Of a stretch of DNA of 64,000 nt, positions 30,665 to 42,046 are shown piece after piece (the stretch's first letter is position 1; the number at the start of each line of letters is the position of its first letter). The position numbers were made by a program, and so were the translations under genes. Source of the stretch: an uncultured Tolumonas sp. (GTDB taxonomy: Bacteria > Pseudomonadota > Gammaproteobacteria > Enterobacterales > Aeromonadaceae). The notes beneath the pieces are model-generated. The model was not told where the DNA came from. It made no database searches and worked only from the letters and a program-made list of their open reading frames with translations. The DNA lies in contig NZ_OY829948.1 in assembly GCF_963556105.2 (NCBI RefSeq), forward strand, positions 62,001 through 126,000, read 5' to 3'.

Positions 30665-33600
30665 TTACATGCTTTCTTTCACGCGTTGATGCAACTCTTG
30701 TACTGAACTGACATTGGCGGTTTCATCAATCGCCATGCCCAGACAAGAAGCAAAACCAGCATTCAGCGTCGTGGTGTAAGACACTTTGTGCTGCAGTGCG
30801 CCGCGACGCAGTTGTTTAGAGTCTGCAATCGCTACACGACCTTCAACAGTGTTCACGATAAAGGTGTATTCGCCATTCTTGATGCGATCCAGAATGTGCG
30901 GGCGACCTTCAGAGACTTTGTTCACCTTACGGTTCGCAATGCCTGCCGCAGTCAGCGCGTCAGAAGTGCCTGAAGTTGCATCCAGTTCAAAACCCGCGTT
31001 GATCAGTGCAGCGGCTAATTCCACCGCACGTTTCTTATCGCCGCCACGAACTGACAACAATGCACGGCCAGACTTAGGCAAGCCTTTGCCAGTGCCCAAC
31101 TGCGCTTTAGCATACGCTTCGGCGAAAGTCGCACCCACACCCATCACTTCACCGGTCGAGCGCATTTCAGGGCCAAGCAGCGGGTCAACGCCCGGGAACT
31201 TGTTGAAAGGCAGCACAACTTCTTTTACAGAGAAGTAAGGTGGAATGATTTCTTTCGTGAAACCTTGCTGAGTCAGAGACTGACCGGCCATCACACGTGC
31301 CGCGATCTTAGCCAGTGGTGCACCTGTCGCTTTCGACACGAACGGTACAGTACGAGCCGCACGCGGGTTCACCTCAATCAGGTAAACCACACCATCTTTC
31401 ACCGCAAACTGCACGTTCATCAGACCAATAACTTTCAGTTCCATGGCCAGTTTACGTACCTGTTCGCGGATCTCAGCCAACACATCAGCTGGCAGCGAGT
31501 AAGGTGGCAATGAACAGCCTGAGTCACCGGAGTGGATACCACATTGTTCAATGTGTTCCATCACACCACCGATCACGACTTGTTCACCGTCGCAGATTGC
31601 ATCCACATCCAGCTCAATCGCATCGTCAAGGAAGTGATCCAGCAATACTGGTGATTCGTTCGATACGCTTACCGCTTCGTTGAAATAACGACGCAGGTCG
31701 ATTTCGTCAGACACGATTTCCATCGCACGACCACCCAATACATAGGAAGGACGCACTACCAGCGGATAACCGATCTCAGTCGCTTTCTCAACCGCTTGTT
31801 CCAACGCAGTTACAGTCGCGTTTTGTGGTTGTTTCAGGCCCAGACGCTCAACCGCTTGTTGGAAGCGTTCACGGTCTTCGGCACGGTCGATAGAGTCAGG
31901 GCTGGTACCAATGATTGGCACGCCAGCAGCTTCCAGTGCACGCGACAGTTTCAGTGGGGTTTGACCACCGTACTGCACGATCACACCTTTTGGTTGCTCA
32001 ACACGCACGATTTCCAGTACATCTTCCAGTGTAACCGGTTCGAAATACAGACGATCTGAGGTGTCGTAGTCGGTAGAAACGGTTTCAGGGTTACAGTTAA
32101 CCATGATGGTTTCATAACCGTCTTCGCGCAGTGCCAGTGCCGCATGCACACAGCAGTAGTCGAACTCGATACCCTGACCGATACGGTTCGGGCCACCACC
32201 TAAAACAATGATCTTGTCTTTGTTGGTTGGTGCTGCTTCGCACTCTTCCTCATAGGTAGAGTACATATAAGCAGTGTTAGTTGAGAACTCAGCCGCACAC
32301 GTGTCGACACGTTTGTAAACCGGCAGGATCTGGTATTGATAACGCAGTTCACGCACTTGCGCTTCTTTCACGTTCAGCAGTTTTGCCAGACGTGCATCAG
32401 CGAAACCTTTACGTTTCAGCTTACGCATGAAATCTGCATCGATACCAGACAGACCTTTTGCCGCCACTTCTTTTTCAAGATTCAGCAACTCTTCGATCTG
32501 GATCAGGAACCATGGGTCAATCTTGGTGTCATTGAAAATATCTTGCAGTGACATACCCGCACGGAACGCATCGGCTACAAACCACAGACGATCAGCACCC
32601 GGGTTTTGCAGTTCATGACGAATAGTCGCTTTTGCATCAGTTGCAGTCGCATCGATAACCGGATCAAAACCTGTTTTGCCTGTTTCCAGACCACGCATCG
32701 CTTTTTGCAGTGACTCTTGGAAAGTACGACCAATGGCCATCACTTCACCCACAGATTTCATCTGGGTAGTCAGACGGTCGTTAGCACCGGCAAATTTTTC
32801 GAAGTTGAAGCGTGGAACTTTGGTTACTACGTAGTCGATAGATGGTTCGAAAGATGCCGGCGTTTTACCGCCAGTGATGTCATTCATCAGCTCATCTAAG
32901 GTGTAACCAATCGCCAGTTTGGCAGCGATTTTAGCAATCGGGAAACCGGTCGCTTTAGACGCCAGTGCAGATGAACGCGATACACGCGGGTTCATCTCGA
33001 TGATCACCATACGGCCATCAACCGGGTTGATACCGAACTGTACGTTAGAACCGCCGGTTTCAACGCCGATCTCACGCAGGACTGCCATCGAAGCGTTACG
33101 CATCAACTGATATTCTTTATCAGTCAGTGTTTGAGCGGGTGCCACTGTGATCGAGTCACCGGTGTGGACGCCCATCGGGTCAAAGTTTTCGATAGAACAG
33201 ACGATGATGCAGTTATCGTTACGATCACGCACCACTTCCATCTCATACTCTTTCCAACCGATCAGTGATTCGTCGATCAGCAGCTCTTTGGTTGGTGACA
33301 GATCTAAGCCACGCTCACAGATCTCAACGAACTCTTCTGGGTTGTAAGCGATACCGCCACCTGAACCACCCATGGTGAACGATGGACGAATGATACATGG
33401 GAAACCGACTTTCTTCTGAACGTCCCAAGCTTCATCCATGTTATGTGCGATACCGGCACGCGGACATTCCAGACCGATAGAACGCATCGCTAAATCGAAG
33501 CGACGACGGTCTTCCGCTTTATCAATTGCATCAGCGGTGGCACCGATCATTTCTACGCCAAACTCGGCCAATACGCCGTGACGCTCCAGATCCAGTGCAC

Positions 33601-33892
33601 AGTTCAGTGCAGTCTGGCCACCCATAGTTGGCAGCACTGCATCCGGGCGCTCTTTTTCAATAATTTTGCGCACGACTTCCCAAGTGATTGGCTCGATGTA
33701 AGTGGCATCGGCCATTTCAGGGTCAGTCATGATCGTGGCAGGGTTAGAGTTCACCAGAATGACGCGGAAACCCTCTTCACGCAGTGCTTTACACGCTTGT
33801 GCACCAGAATAGTCGAATTCACAAGCCTGACCGATCACGATTGGGCCTGCACCCAGGATCAGAATACTTTTTAAGTCCGTACGTTTTGGCAT
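30665..33892 (-). CDS. carB: Carbamoyl-phosphate synthase large subunit
   Basis: 1075-residue synthetase that makes carbamoyl phosphate from bicarbonate, ammonia and two ATP for arginine and pyrimidine synthesis. Two homologous ATP-grasp halves are visible: [19 protein letters not shown] opens the first and [18 protein letters not shown] the second. The C-terminal 130 residues are the allosteric MGS-like domain ([17 protein letters not shown]). It begins 17 bases after carA on the same strand. Full length, nothing unusual. Confidence 0.98.
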   Translation of the reverse strand: MPKRTDLKSILILGAGPIVIGQACEFDYSGAQACKALREEGFRVILVNSNPATIMTDPEMADATYIEPITWEVVRKIIEKERPDAVLPTMGGQTALNCALDLERHGVLAEFGVEMIGATADAIDKAEDRRRFDLAMRSIGLECPRAGIAHNMDEAWDVQKKVGFPCIIRPSFTMGGSGGGIAYNPEEFVEICERGLDLSPTKELLIDESLIGWKEYEMEVVRDRNDNCIIVCSIENFDPMGVHTGDSITVAPAQTLTDKEYQLMRNASMAVLREIGVETGGSNVQFGINPVDGRMVIIEMNPRVSRSSALASKATGFPIAKIAAKLAIGYTLDELMNDITGGKTPASFEPSIDYVVTKVPRFNFEKFAGANDRLTTQMKSVGEVMAIGRTFQESLQKAMRGLETGKTGFDPVIDATATDAKATIRHELQNPGADRLWFVADAFRAGMSLQDIFNDTKIDPWFLIQIEELLNLEKEVAAKGLSGIDADFMRKLKRKGFADARLAKLLNVKEAQVRELRYQYQILPVYKRVDTCAAEFSTNTAYMYSTYEEECEAAPTNKDKIIVLGGGPNRIGQGIEFDYCCVHAALALREDGYETIMVNCNPETVSTDYDTSDRLYFEPVTLEDVLEIVRVEQPKGVIVQYGGQTPLKLSRALEAAGVPIIGTSPDSIDRAEDRERFQQAVERLGLKQPQNATVTALEQAVEKATEIGYPLVVRPSYVLGGRAMEIVSDEIDLRRYFNEAVSVSNESPVLLDHFLDDAIELDVDAICDGEQVVIGGVMEHIEQCGIHSGDSGCSLPPYSLPADVLAEIREQVRKLAMELKVIGLMNVQFAVKDGVVYLIEVNPRAARTVPFVSKATGAPLAKIAARVMAGQSLTQQGFTKEIIPPYFSVKEVVLPFNKFPGVDPLLGPEMRSTGEVMGVGATFAEAYAKAQLGTGKGLPKSGRALLSVRGGDKKRAVELAAALINAGFELDATSGTSDALTAAGIANRKVNKVSEGRPHILDRIKNGEYTFIVNTVEGRVAIADSKQLRRGALQHKVSYTTTLNAGFASCLGMAIDETANVSSVQELHQRVKESM

Positions 33893-33909
33893 GACGCTAC
33901 CTATTCCTG

Positions 33910-35040
33910 TTATGCGCGATATTTTTTGATCAAGTCGATGAAATGGTCGAACAGCGGAGCTGCATCATGCGGACCTGGGCTCGCTTCAGGGTGGCCCTGG
34001 AAGCTGAACGCTGGTTTGTCAGTACGATGAATACCCTGCAAAGAACCGTCGAACAGTGATTTATGTGTCACACGCAGGTTAGCTGGCATATCCGTATCAT
34101 CGGCTGCAAAACCATGGTTCTGGCTGGTGATCATCACCACGTTGCGATCCAGATCTTTCACCGGATGGTTGGCACCATGATGACCAAATTTCATTTTCAT
34201 GGTTTTCGCACCGGAAGCCAGTGCCAGCAACTGATGGCCTAAGCAGATACCAAAAATTGGCAGTTCGGTTTCCAGGAAGGTTTTGATCGCTTTAATTGCG
34301 TAATCACATGGTTCTGGATCACCAGGGCCATTCGACAGGAAAACACCATCCGGATTCATCGCCAGCACGGTTTCTGCTGGTGTTTGGGCCGGAACAACGG
34401 TCACACGACAACCACGATCAACCAACATACGCAGAATATTACGTTTCACACCGAAATCGTAAGCAACGACATGGAATGGGTATTCAGCAGGCTGAGTATG
34501 ACCCTGACCCAATTTCCATGAACCTTCGGTCCATTCATATGCTTCAGTACAGCTCACTACTTTCGCCAGATCCATGCCTTTCAGGCCAGGGAAGGCTTTC
34601 GTTGCCGCCAGTGCTTTCGCTGCATCCAGGTCACCGCCTGCGATGATGCAACCAGACTGAGCGCCTTTTTCACGCAAAATACGAGTCAGTTTGCGGGTAT
34701 CAATTTCAGCAATACCAACCACATTGTGCTTCTTCAGATAGTCAGACAGTGTTGCCTGATTACGGAAGTTAGATGCAACTAATGGCAAATCGCGAATGAT
34801 GAGGCCTTGAGCATGAATGTTGGGGGATTCTTCGTCTTCAGAATTGGTACCAGTGTTACCAATGTGGGGATAAGTCAGCGTTACAATTTGGCGGCAATAA
34901 GAAGGATCAGTGAGAATTTCTTGATAGCCAGTCATCGAGGTATTGAAAACAACTTCCCCGACTGAACAGCCTTCAGCACCAATAGACACACCCTTAAACA
35001 CCGTCCCATCTTCCAACACTAACAGGGCAGAATGAGTCAA
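33910..35040 (-). CDS. carA: Carbamoyl-phosphate synthase small subunit
   Basis: Glutamine amidotransferase subunit (376 residues) that feeds ammonia to CarB. The catalytic cysteine is C266 in FGICLGHQ; the histidine and glutamate of the triad are in [10 protein letters not shown]. The start is taken as TTG at 35040 because GGAGG lies five bases before it and the product ([11 protein letters not shown]) then aligns with E. coli CarA. A TTG at 35052 gives four more residues with no ribosome-binding site. No ATG is available nearby, so an unusual start codon is needed. Confidence 0.96.
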   Translation of the reverse strand: MTHSALLVLEDGTVFKGVSIGAEGCSVGEVVFNTSMTGYQEILTDPSYCRQIVTLTYPHIGNTGTNSEDEESPNIHAQGLIIRDLPLVASNFRNQATLSDYLKKHNVVGIAEIDTRKLTRILREKGAQSGCIIAGGDLDAAKALAATKAFPGLKGMDLAKVVSCTEAYEWTEGSWKLGQGHTQPAEYPFHVVAYDFGVKRNILRMLVDRGCRVTVVPAQTPAETVLAMNPDGVFLSNGPGDPEPCDYAIKAIKTFLETELPIFGICLGHQLLALASGAKTMKMKFGHHGANHPVKDLDRNVVMITSQNHGFAADDTDMPANLRVTHKSLFDGSLQGIHRTDKPAFSFQGHPEASPGPHDAAPLFDHFIDLIKKYRA

Positions 35041-35181
35041 GACGACCTCCAAGTCATTAAATTTATGCTTGTACCCCGATCAGTATGTTTCCTGCGCACT
35101 GAAGGGGTGATTTTATTGCCTGTTTAGGTTTGTTTGGCTGAAAACGCCATTTTACAAACTCACATCAGGCAAATTCCGGCT

Positions 35182-35210
35182 ATTCTACCTGAACTAAAAT
35201 AAGAAGCCAA
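35182..35210 (-). promoter_or_regulatory. Predicted carAB promoter, in the 35041-35438 gap
   Basis: On the minus strand TTGGCT (35210-35205), 17 bases, TAGAAT (35187-35182). The 398-base gap between dapB and carA also holds a strongly A-rich stretch on the plus strand (about 35255-35400) with repeated runs of four to seven As at irregular spacing, which would be a T-rich, possibly bent region upstream of the promoter. No ArgR box or PurR site could be picked out with confidence. Confidence 0.5.
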
Positions 35211-35411
35211 TCCCATGTAAATGGCGAATGAAAAATCATGCACACTACAAGCATAAAACAGCACGAAAAATGAAAAAAAGTGAAATCAAAAAAAGAAGTG
35301 ATACAAAAATAAAGATTATCAGCAGAAACAAGAACAAAACCAACATAAAAACAAAAAATAGATAAAACCCCTTTATTTGAAGGGATTGAAGTGGCAGATA
35401 AAAATATCTAT

Positions 35412-35438
35412 ATAAAATAAAACCGCCAAATGGCGGTT

Positions 35439-35440
<2 letters not shown>
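35412..35440 (-). terminator. Rho-independent terminator overlapping the dapB stop
   Basis: Perfect ten-base stem tggcggtttt/aaaaccgcca (35431-35440, 35419-35428) with a two-base plus-strand gap as loop, followed on the minus strand by TTTTATTTT. The TAA stop of dapB (35441-35439) overlaps the base of the stem, so translation ends right at the hairpin. Confidence 0.88.
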
Positions 35441-36305
<865 letters not shown>

Positions 36306-36313
36306 TCAGATAC

Positions 36314-36340
36314 AAAAAAGGCCAGATGTCTGGCCTTTTT
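36314..36340 (-). terminator. Bidirectional-looking terminator between fklB and dapB
   Basis: Stem ggccaga/tctggcc (36320-36326, 36329-36335) flanked by six As on the left and five Ts on the right. On the minus strand it follows the fklB stop by five bases and has a T-run. Confidence 0.9.
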
Positions 36341-36345
36341 CCGGC

Positions 36346-36960
36346 TTACGCCAATACGTTCAGTAATTCTACTTCAAAAACCAGCGTAGAGAACGGAGGA
36401 ATTGAACCTGCGCCACGCTCGCCGTATGCCAGATTGTGCGGAATGAACAATTTCCATTTCGCGCCTTCTGACATCAGTTGCAGTGCTTCAACCCAACCAG
36501 CGATCACGCCGCCAACTGGGAATTCAGCTGGTTGACCACGTTGTACTGAGCTGTCAAACACGTTGCCATCAGTGAAAGTACCGTGGTAGTGCACACGTAC
36601 TTTATCAGAAGCAGCAGGTTGTTTGCCTGAGCCTGGAACCAGAACTTCATATTGCAGACCTGATTCAGTCACTTTTACTTCTGGACGTTTGGCATTTTCA
36701 TTCAGGAACGCGATACCGCCTGCTTGCATGGTTTTAGCACGTTCAGCTTCTTCAGCAGCCATTCTTTCATTCAGAATGCGGAATGCTTCGCCGATTTGCT
36801 CATGCTCAACAGCAAAAGGTGCGTTGTTGATTGCATCTTCAATACCTTGCTGCACAGCAGACAGATCAAAGCCAGCAAAAGATTGTTCAGTTAATTGCTG
36901 GCCTATTTGACGGCCAATACCGTAACAGGCTTGCTGTTCGGTTGTTTGAAACTTAGACAT
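36346..36960 (-). CDS. fklB: FKBP-type peptidyl-prolyl isomerase FklB
   Basis: 204-residue proline isomerase. The N-terminal helical dimerisation part (YGIGRQIGQQL onward) is followed by an FKBP domain with VRVHYHGTFTDGNVFDSS and the C-terminal FSTLVFEVELL. Length and sequence track E. coli FklB, and no signal peptide is present, as expected for the cytoplasmic FklB rather than periplasmic FkpA. The ATG at 36960 has CGGAG five bases upstream. Confidence 0.93.
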   Translation of the reverse strand: MSKFQTTEQQACYGIGRQIGQQLTEQSFAGFDLSAVQQGIEDAINNAPFAVEHEQIGEAFRILNERMAAEEAERAKTMQAGGIAFLNENAKRPEVKVTESGLQYEVLVPGSGKQPAASDKVRVHYHGTFTDGNVFDSSVQRGQPAEFPVGGVIAGWVEALQLMSEGAKWKLFIPHNLAYGERGAGSIPPFSTLVFEVELLNVLA

Positions 36961-37020
36961 AAACACTCCGCGATTATCACAAAGCCCGCATGTTAACAGA
37001 CTGGCAACTTTTTCAGAACC

Positions 37021-37824
37021 CTATCCGGCACATTGAGGATGAACTCCGCCCGCTTGAGCCTGCTGATACACAGGTTGCATTTGTGGCACTAACGATTGTA
37101 ATTGGTTGATTCGGGTTTGATCAGACGGGTGGGTAGACAATATTTCCAGCGGCTCGTTACCTTGGCTGGCGCCAGCCATGTTATACCAAAGGCTAACAGC
37201 TTCCTGAGGATTAAAACCGGCCATCGACATCAATTGTAAACCCAATACATCGGCCTCTGTTTCATGTGCACGGCTATATGGCATTAATACACCATATTGA
37301 ACACCAATGCCTAATGCCGCCATGGCCGGGCCTTTGGTGCTGCTATTTTGCAGAATTTGATCAGCAGCAGCCATACCCATATTGGCCACTTGGCTCTGAG
37401 ATAAACGTTCATTCGAGTGTTGCGCTAATACGTGCGAAACCTCATGGCCAATAACTGCAGCCAGCTGATCCTGATTTTTAGCTACCTTCAGCAAACCGGT
37501 ATACACACCAATCCGACCACCAGGCAGCGCAAAAGCGTTCACTTCTTTAGAATCAAAAACAACAACTTCCCATTGTCCGGGGTTGGTGTTGGCAAACTGT
37601 GCAGGAATGGCCTGAGTGATCGCCTGAGCAACACACTGAACATAGCGAGTTTGTTTTGGATCTGTCGACACACGTTCTTTTTGTTTTATCTGCTGGAAAG
37701 ACGATAACCCCATTTGAGCTACATCGTTATTTCCCATTAATAACAATTGTTTGCGACCAGTAGGCGAAACAGCACAAGCACTCAACACACAAAGAGTTAT
37801 GCCAGCTAACAGGCTTTTTTTCAT
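37021..37824 (-). CDS. M48-family metallopeptidase lipoprotein (LoiP-like)
   Basis: 267 residues. The N-terminus MKKSLLAGITLCVLSAC is a lipoprotein signal with the lipidated cysteine at residue 17. The zinc motif HEXXH appears as GHEVSHVLAQHSNERLS, and the downstream zinc-ligand glutamate fits AHETEADVLGLQLM. The layout is that of LoiP/YggG-type outer-membrane-anchored peptidases, which work in envelope quality control in E. coli. The ATG at 37824 has CCGGAG upstream. It is divergent from the acyltransferase gene. Confidence 0.9.
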   Translation of the reverse strand: MKKSLLAGITLCVLSACAVSPTGRKQLLLMGNNDVAQMGLSSFQQIKQKERVSTDPKQTRYVQCVAQAITQAIPAQFANTNPGQWEVVVFDSKEVNAFALPGGRIGVYTGLLKVAKNQDQLAAVIGHEVSHVLAQHSNERLSQSQVANMGMAAADQILQNSSTKGPAMAALGIGVQYGVLMPYSRAHETEADVLGLQLMSMAGFNPQEAVSLWYNMAGASQGNEPLEILSTHPSDQTRINQLQSLVPQMQPVYQQAQAGGVHPQCAG

Positions 37825-37987
37825 ACACACTCCGGACAGGATGCCCTACAGTAAAATTGTGTAAATCTTAGAGCATTGGTTGCATAACACAACATCTTCC
37901 CTGTCATTAAAATGTCAACCTACTGACACAGAAGCGTCACTCCACAGAGCAAGACTAGCGCAGTCTGGACTAGATGGAGCTTACCTG

Positions 37988-39715
37988 ATGTTTACAGTCG
38001 ACGAATTGCTCGCGACCCATAGTTCAAAACCGGTCCCTCGCTGGTACAAACCCTTTCTGCGCTACTTACTGTGCGAAAAAGAATTCCAACGTTTTGGCGA
38101 AAAATATCCGAATTTGCATGGCTTGGATTTCATTGAACAAGCGCTACGTTATTTATCGTTTGCCTGTGATGTTTGTGAAAATGAATTAGAACATATTCCA
38201 CCCCAAGGGCCGGTCGTGATTGTAGCGAACCATCCGATTGGTTCATTAGACGGGTTGGCTCTGCTGCAGATCATTTCCCGCGTGCGTGGTGATGTGAAAA
38301 TTATCGCCAACCAGCTACTCAGTCAGATCAAACCACTGAATGAATTATTGTTGCCCGTTGACAACATGAATGGAAACACACAACGACAGCAGATCACTGC
38401 AATTAATGAACATCTGGGGAAAGGCGGTGCACTGATCGTGTTTCCCGCCGGAGAAGTATCACGCTTAAACATTCACGGCATTTATGATGGCCGTTGGAAT
38501 AATGGTTTTTTACGCTTGGCAACACAGCACCGCGCGCCGATTGTGCCGATCCATATCTCTGGGCATAACTCATGGCTGTTTTATGGCACGTCATTACTGA
38601 ATAAATCGCTGTCGACGCTGTTGCTGGTGCGCGAAATGTTCCACCAGCGTAAAGGGCATATTAAGATCCGCATTGGGGCCAAAATCCCATTCAGCGAATG
38701 GTCAAAGTTACCCGTCACCGGTAAGGCATTAGCCAAGCTGTTTCGTAAACATCTTTACCGCTTAGGCAAAGGCAAATCTGGCATTCTGACCACCGAAGCT
38801 CCCATCGCCTTAGCTGAAAATCGGGTGACACTGAAAAAAGCCGTTGAAGCTTGCCAGCCATTGGGAAATACGCCGGATGGTAAACACATTTACCTTTATC
38901 GCCGCGGACAAGCCCCCTCCTCCGTGATCTTAAAAGAACTTGGTCGCTTACGCGAAATTTCCTTTCGGGCGGTCGGTGAAGGTACCGGTTTGCGTCGTGA
39001 TCTTGATAGTTTTGATGACGATTATTACCACTTATTGCTCTGGGATAATAAAGAGCTGGAGATCGTCGGTGCTTACCGTTTTATGCCGACTAAAGAACAA
39101 TTAGAACGGAAAGGCCATAAAGGTTTATATAGTTATGGCTTATTTCATTACGACACCGCAATGAGCCATATTCTTGAGCAGGGGATAGAACTTGGCCGTA
39201 GCTTTATTCAGCCACGTTATTGGGGAAAACGCAGCCTCGATTATTTATGGCAAGGTATCGGCGCATTTTTAGCACAGAACCCGCAATATCGCTATTTGTT
39301 CGGGCCGGTGTCGATGTCAGCCAGTTTGCCGACGCCGGCGCGTGATTTACTGGTTTCATTTTACAAACTGCATTTCAGCCCACGCTGGCCATTAGCGCGT
39401 TCACGTCAACCGTATGCGAATGGTTCACTGGATATTGCCAGTCAGTTTATCGGCGAAGATTACCAGCAAGATTTAGGCATATTAAAGTCCATGCTCGATA
39501 ATCTGGGCTGCAGCATTCCCACTTTATATAAGCAATATTCCGAATTATGCGAACCCGGTGGTGTGCAATTTCTGGATTTTGGTATCGATCCAGATTTTGG
39601 TAACTGTGTTGATGGTTTGGTCTTGGTTGATGTACATAAGATGAAGCAGAACAAACGGCAACGTTATATCGATTGCCATTTGATCGATAACACAGTGACA
39701 ACCGCAAGCGCGTAA
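37988..39715 (+). CDS. olsF: Bifunctional acyltransferase, candidate ornithine lipid synthase OlsF
   Basis: 575 residues in two halves. The first (to about residue 270) is a PlsC/OlsA-like acyltransferase with NHPIGSLDG; here histidine and aspartate are H82 and D88, an HX5D spacing rather than HX4D. The second (about 300-510) is OlsB/GNAT-like, with VGEGTGLRRDLDSFDDDYYHL and LGRSFIQPRYWGKRSLDYLW. This order is that of OlsF, which makes phosphorus-free ornithine lipids. The start is the ATG at 37988, with TGGAG eight bases upstream; an open frame from a TTG at 37880 lacks such support. No phosphate-regulation site (Pho box) was identified. The domains are clear; the product is inferred. Confidence 0.78.
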   Translation: MFTVDELLATHSSKPVPRWYKPFLRYLLCEKEFQRFGEKYPNLHGLDFIEQALRYLSFACDVCENELEHIPPQGPVVIVANHPIGSLDGLALLQIISRVRGDVKIIANQLLSQIKPLNELLLPVDNMNGNTQRQQITAINEHLGKGGALIVFPAGEVSRLNIHGIYDGRWNNGFLRLATQHRAPIVPIHISGHNSWLFYGTSLLNKSLSTLLLVREMFHQRKGHIKIRIGAKIPFSEWSKLPVTGKALAKLFRKHLYRLGKGKSGILTTEAPIALAENRVTLKKAVEACQPLGNTPDGKHIYLYRRGQAPSSVILKELGRLREISFRAVGEGTGLRRDLDSFDDDYYHLLLWDNKELEIVGAYRFMPTKEQLERKGHKGLYSYGLFHYDTAMSHILEQGIELGRSFIQPRYWGKRSLDYLWQGIGAFLAQNPQYRYLFGPVSMSASLPTPARDLLVSFYKLHFSPRWPLARSRQPYANGSLDIASQFIGEDYQQDLGILKSMLDNLGCSIPTLYKQYSELCEPGGVQFLDFGIDPDFGNCVDGLVLVDVHKMKQNKRQRYIDCHLIDNTVTTASA

Positions 39716-39731
39716 ATTAATTTGGAAAAAC

Positions 39732-39759
39732 AAAACGCCCAGCATATGCGGGGCGTTTT
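39732..39759. terminator. Bidirectional terminator between olsF and glk
   Basis: Stem aaaacgccc (39732-39740) pairs with gggcgtttt (39751-39759). It lies between convergent genes, and A- and T-runs in the stem serve both directions. Confidence 0.85.
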
Positions 39760-39794
39760 ACTATCTTGATATTCGCGACACGATCATTACTAAA

Positions 39795-40760
39795 TTAGAG
39801 TTTGCAACCCAGTTGTTGGCGTAAATAAGCCCCTGAACCTAACAACCCCGGTTGTTGATGCGTGATCAGGAAAACAGGGATGGATTCCAGATAAGAGTGG
39901 AAACGGCCCTTATCTTCGAATGCAACACGGAAACCAGACGCTTTAAAGAACTCCAGGAAACGAGGAACGATACCGCCCGCAATATAGACACCACCAAAGG
40001 TGCCCAGATTGAGTGCCAAATTACCGCCGAAACGCCCCATCAGCACGCAGAACAAGCTCAGTGCACGACGACAGTCAATATCTTCATCGGCCAATGCCCG
40101 TTCAGTAACATCTTTAGGTTGCAGGTTTTCTGGTACACGATCATCAGACAGCACTAAACCACGGTAAATATTAACTAAACCAGGGCCTGACAGCAGACGC
40201 TCAGCCGATACGTGACCCAGTTCTTCACGGAGCGCTTCCAATACCATCACTTCTTCGGTGCTATTTGGAGCAAAGTCAACGTGACCACCTTCCCCTGGTA
40301 AGCTCATCCACGCATCACCGGTATGCACCAGATGAGCCACGCCCAAACCTGTGCCAGCACCATAGACAGCAATTGGCTTACCAGCTTGCGCCGCTTCACC
40401 ACCAAACTGGATCTTGTCTTCTGCTTTCAATGCCGGAATAGCCATGGAAATCGCGGTAAAGTCATTAATAATAGACAGATGTGTCAGACCCAGATTTTGT
40501 TGCATTTCACTTTGTGAAAATGCCCAAGTGTGGTTGGTCATAGCGACCCAGTCACCGGTGATCGGGCAGGCAATCGCGATACATGCACTACTGACTTTAA
40601 CTGCCGTCTCTTCCAGATAAACGCGGATCACTGCTTCAAGAGATGGGTATTCCGCACCTGAATAGTTTTTGATGTGCGATAAACTACCATCTTGCAAACT
40701 ACACAATGCCAGACGTGCGTTAGTACCACCAACATCGCCCACCAGAACCTGCTCAGCCAT
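39795..40760 (-). CDS. glk: Glucokinase
   Basis: Bacterial glucokinase of 321 residues, identical in length to E. coli Glk. ATP-binding [14 protein letters not shown] is at the N-terminus; sugar-contact and catalytic segments include [14 protein letters not shown] and [16 protein letters not shown] precedes the ATG. It is divergent from hexR, which controls central carbon genes in related bacteria. Confidence 0.96.
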   Translation of the reverse strand: MAEQVLVGDVGGTNARLALCSLQDGSLSHIKNYSGAEYPSLEAVIRVYLEETAVKVSSACIAIACPITGDWVAMTNHTWAFSQSEMQQNLGLTHLSIINDFTAISMAIPALKAEDKIQFGGEAAQAGKPIAVYGAGTGLGVAHLVHTGDAWMSLPGEGGHVDFAPNSTEEVMVLEALREELGHVSAERLLSGPGLVNIYRGLVLSDDRVPENLQPKDVTERALADEDIDCRRALSLFCVLMGRFGGNLALNLGTFGGVYIAGGIVPRFLEFFKASGFRVAFEDKGRFHSYLESIPVFLITHQQPGLLGSGAYLRQQLGCKL

Positions 40761-40868
40761 TATAATCTCCCCAAAAGTCGCTTATGTTGGAATATCCATA
40801 TAGTTACAATAGTTTACTTTTACGAATCAGAAGTCTACATATTGTCAGAAATAGAAAACGCCAAATAG

Positions 40869-40885
40869 ATCACAGCATCTGTGAT
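40869..40885. promoter_or_regulatory. Perfect palindrome in the glk-hexR intergenic region
   Basis: atcacag-cat-ctgtgat is a perfect seven-base dyad with a three-base centre between the divergent glk and hexR genes. It is not the CRP consensus (the half-sites point the other way) and not the TGTAAT-type HexR box. It may be an operator for an unidentified regulator. The rest of the gap shows no clear HexR box. Confidence 0.4.
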
Positions 40886-41002
40886 TTGATCAACAAATGT
40901 TGTTTTTTTCCTACATTTTGCTGTCTATGCTAACTTTATCTGTTACCTTTAACATTAATAACAACTAACCAACACTATTCGCTGCGAGCTGGATCACTAA
41001 GC

Positions 41003-41854
41003 ATGAATACACTGGAAAAAATCACTAAACATCTGGAACATTTCAGTAAATCAGAGCGCAAAGTCGCCGAAGTGATTCTGCATTCGCCGCAAGTGGCGAT
41101 TCACTCCAGTATTGCTACACTCGCTAAAATGGCTGATGTCAGTGAACCAACAGTAAACCGGTTTTGTCGTCGTCTCGACACAAAAGGTTTCCCCGATTTC
41201 AAGCTGCACTTGGCCCAGAGCCTCGCTAATGGCACACCTTATGTAAATCTGCATGTCGAAGAAAATGACACGCCAGATGAATACACCACCAAGATTTTTG
41301 AATCGACCATCGCTTGTCTGGAAGTTGCCAAAAACAGTCTGGATACAACTGCGGTTAACCGCTGTGTTGATTTACTCACACAAGCCAAAAAAATCTCGTT
41401 CTTCGGTTTGGGCGCTTCGTCAGCGGTTGCCCATGACGCCTTGAATAAATTCTTCCGTTTCAACATTCCAGTTGTTTGTTTTGATGACATCGTCATGATG
41501 CGAATGAGCTGTATTAATAGCAGTGACGGAGATGTTGTTGTGGTGATCTCGCATACCGGTCGCACCAAAGCACTTGTTGAGATTGCCGCATTAGCGCGCC
41601 ACAATGATGCAACTGTGATTGGTATTACAGCACAGGATTCCCCTCTTGCAGCCCAATGCAATCTGGTGTTATCGATGGATGTGCCGGAAGATACTGATGT
41701 TTATTTACCAATGGCATCACGTATCGCACAACTGGCATTAATTGACGTATTAGCGACCGGATTTACATTACGCCGAGGCGTAAAATTCCGCGAAAATTTG
41801 AAGAAGGTCAAAGAAGGGATAAAAGATTCTCGCTTTGAATCACTGCATCAGTGA
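41003..41854 (+). CDS. hexR: RpiR-family regulator HexR
   Basis: 283-residue regulator with an N-terminal RpiR helix-turn-helix (SIATLAKMADVSEPTVNRFCRRL at about residues 34-56) and a C-terminal SIS sugar-phosphate-binding domain (FFGLGASSAVAHDA; VVVVISHTGRTK). The sequence tracks E. coli HexR (YebK) throughout. HexR represses or activates glycolytic and Entner-Doudoroff genes in response to KDPG. It sits between glk and pykA, both plausible targets. Confidence 0.94.
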   Translation: MNTLEKITKHLEHFSKSERKVAEVILHSPQVAIHSSIATLAKMADVSEPTVNRFCRRLDTKGFPDFKLHLAQSLANGTPYVNLHVEENDTPDEYTTKIFESTIACLEVAKNSLDTTAVNRCVDLLTQAKKISFFGLGASSAVAHDALNKFFRFNIPVVCFDDIVMMRMSCINSSDGDVVVVISHTGRTKALVEIAALARHNDATVIGITAQDSPLAAQCNLVLSMDVPEDTDVYLPMASRIAQLALIDVLATGFTLRRGVKFRENLKKVKEGIKDSRFESLHQ

Positions 41855-41899
41855 AATCATTTCCCATATCCCGCATCATGCCCCCATTGTGTATCGAAA

Positions 41900-41929
41900 T
41901 GTGTCGTTTCGTATCATCGAAATGACACA
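41900..41929. promoter_or_regulatory. Inverted repeat upstream of pykA
   Basis: tgtgtcgtttcg (41900-41911) pairs with cgaaatgacaca (41918-41929) at 11 of 12 positions around a six-base centre, 118 bases before the pykA start. The motif atcgaaatg also occurs twice here. No T-run follows, so it is more like an operator or leader hairpin than a terminator of hexR. Confidence 0.5.
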
Positions 41930-42046
41930 ACCGACCTGTAATGTTCCTACAACTTACATTCTCGCACATTTATTGCAGGTCACTTTTTTCATATCAATTT
42001 CCGTTTTCTGTTATTTGCTATTTATAACTAACTCATGGAGCTGAAG

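Noticed and set aside
37880-37987. N-terminal extension of the acyltransferase from a TTG
   Set aside because: No ribosome-binding site, and the extension lacks resemblance to the family; the ATG at 37988 has a good TGGAG site.
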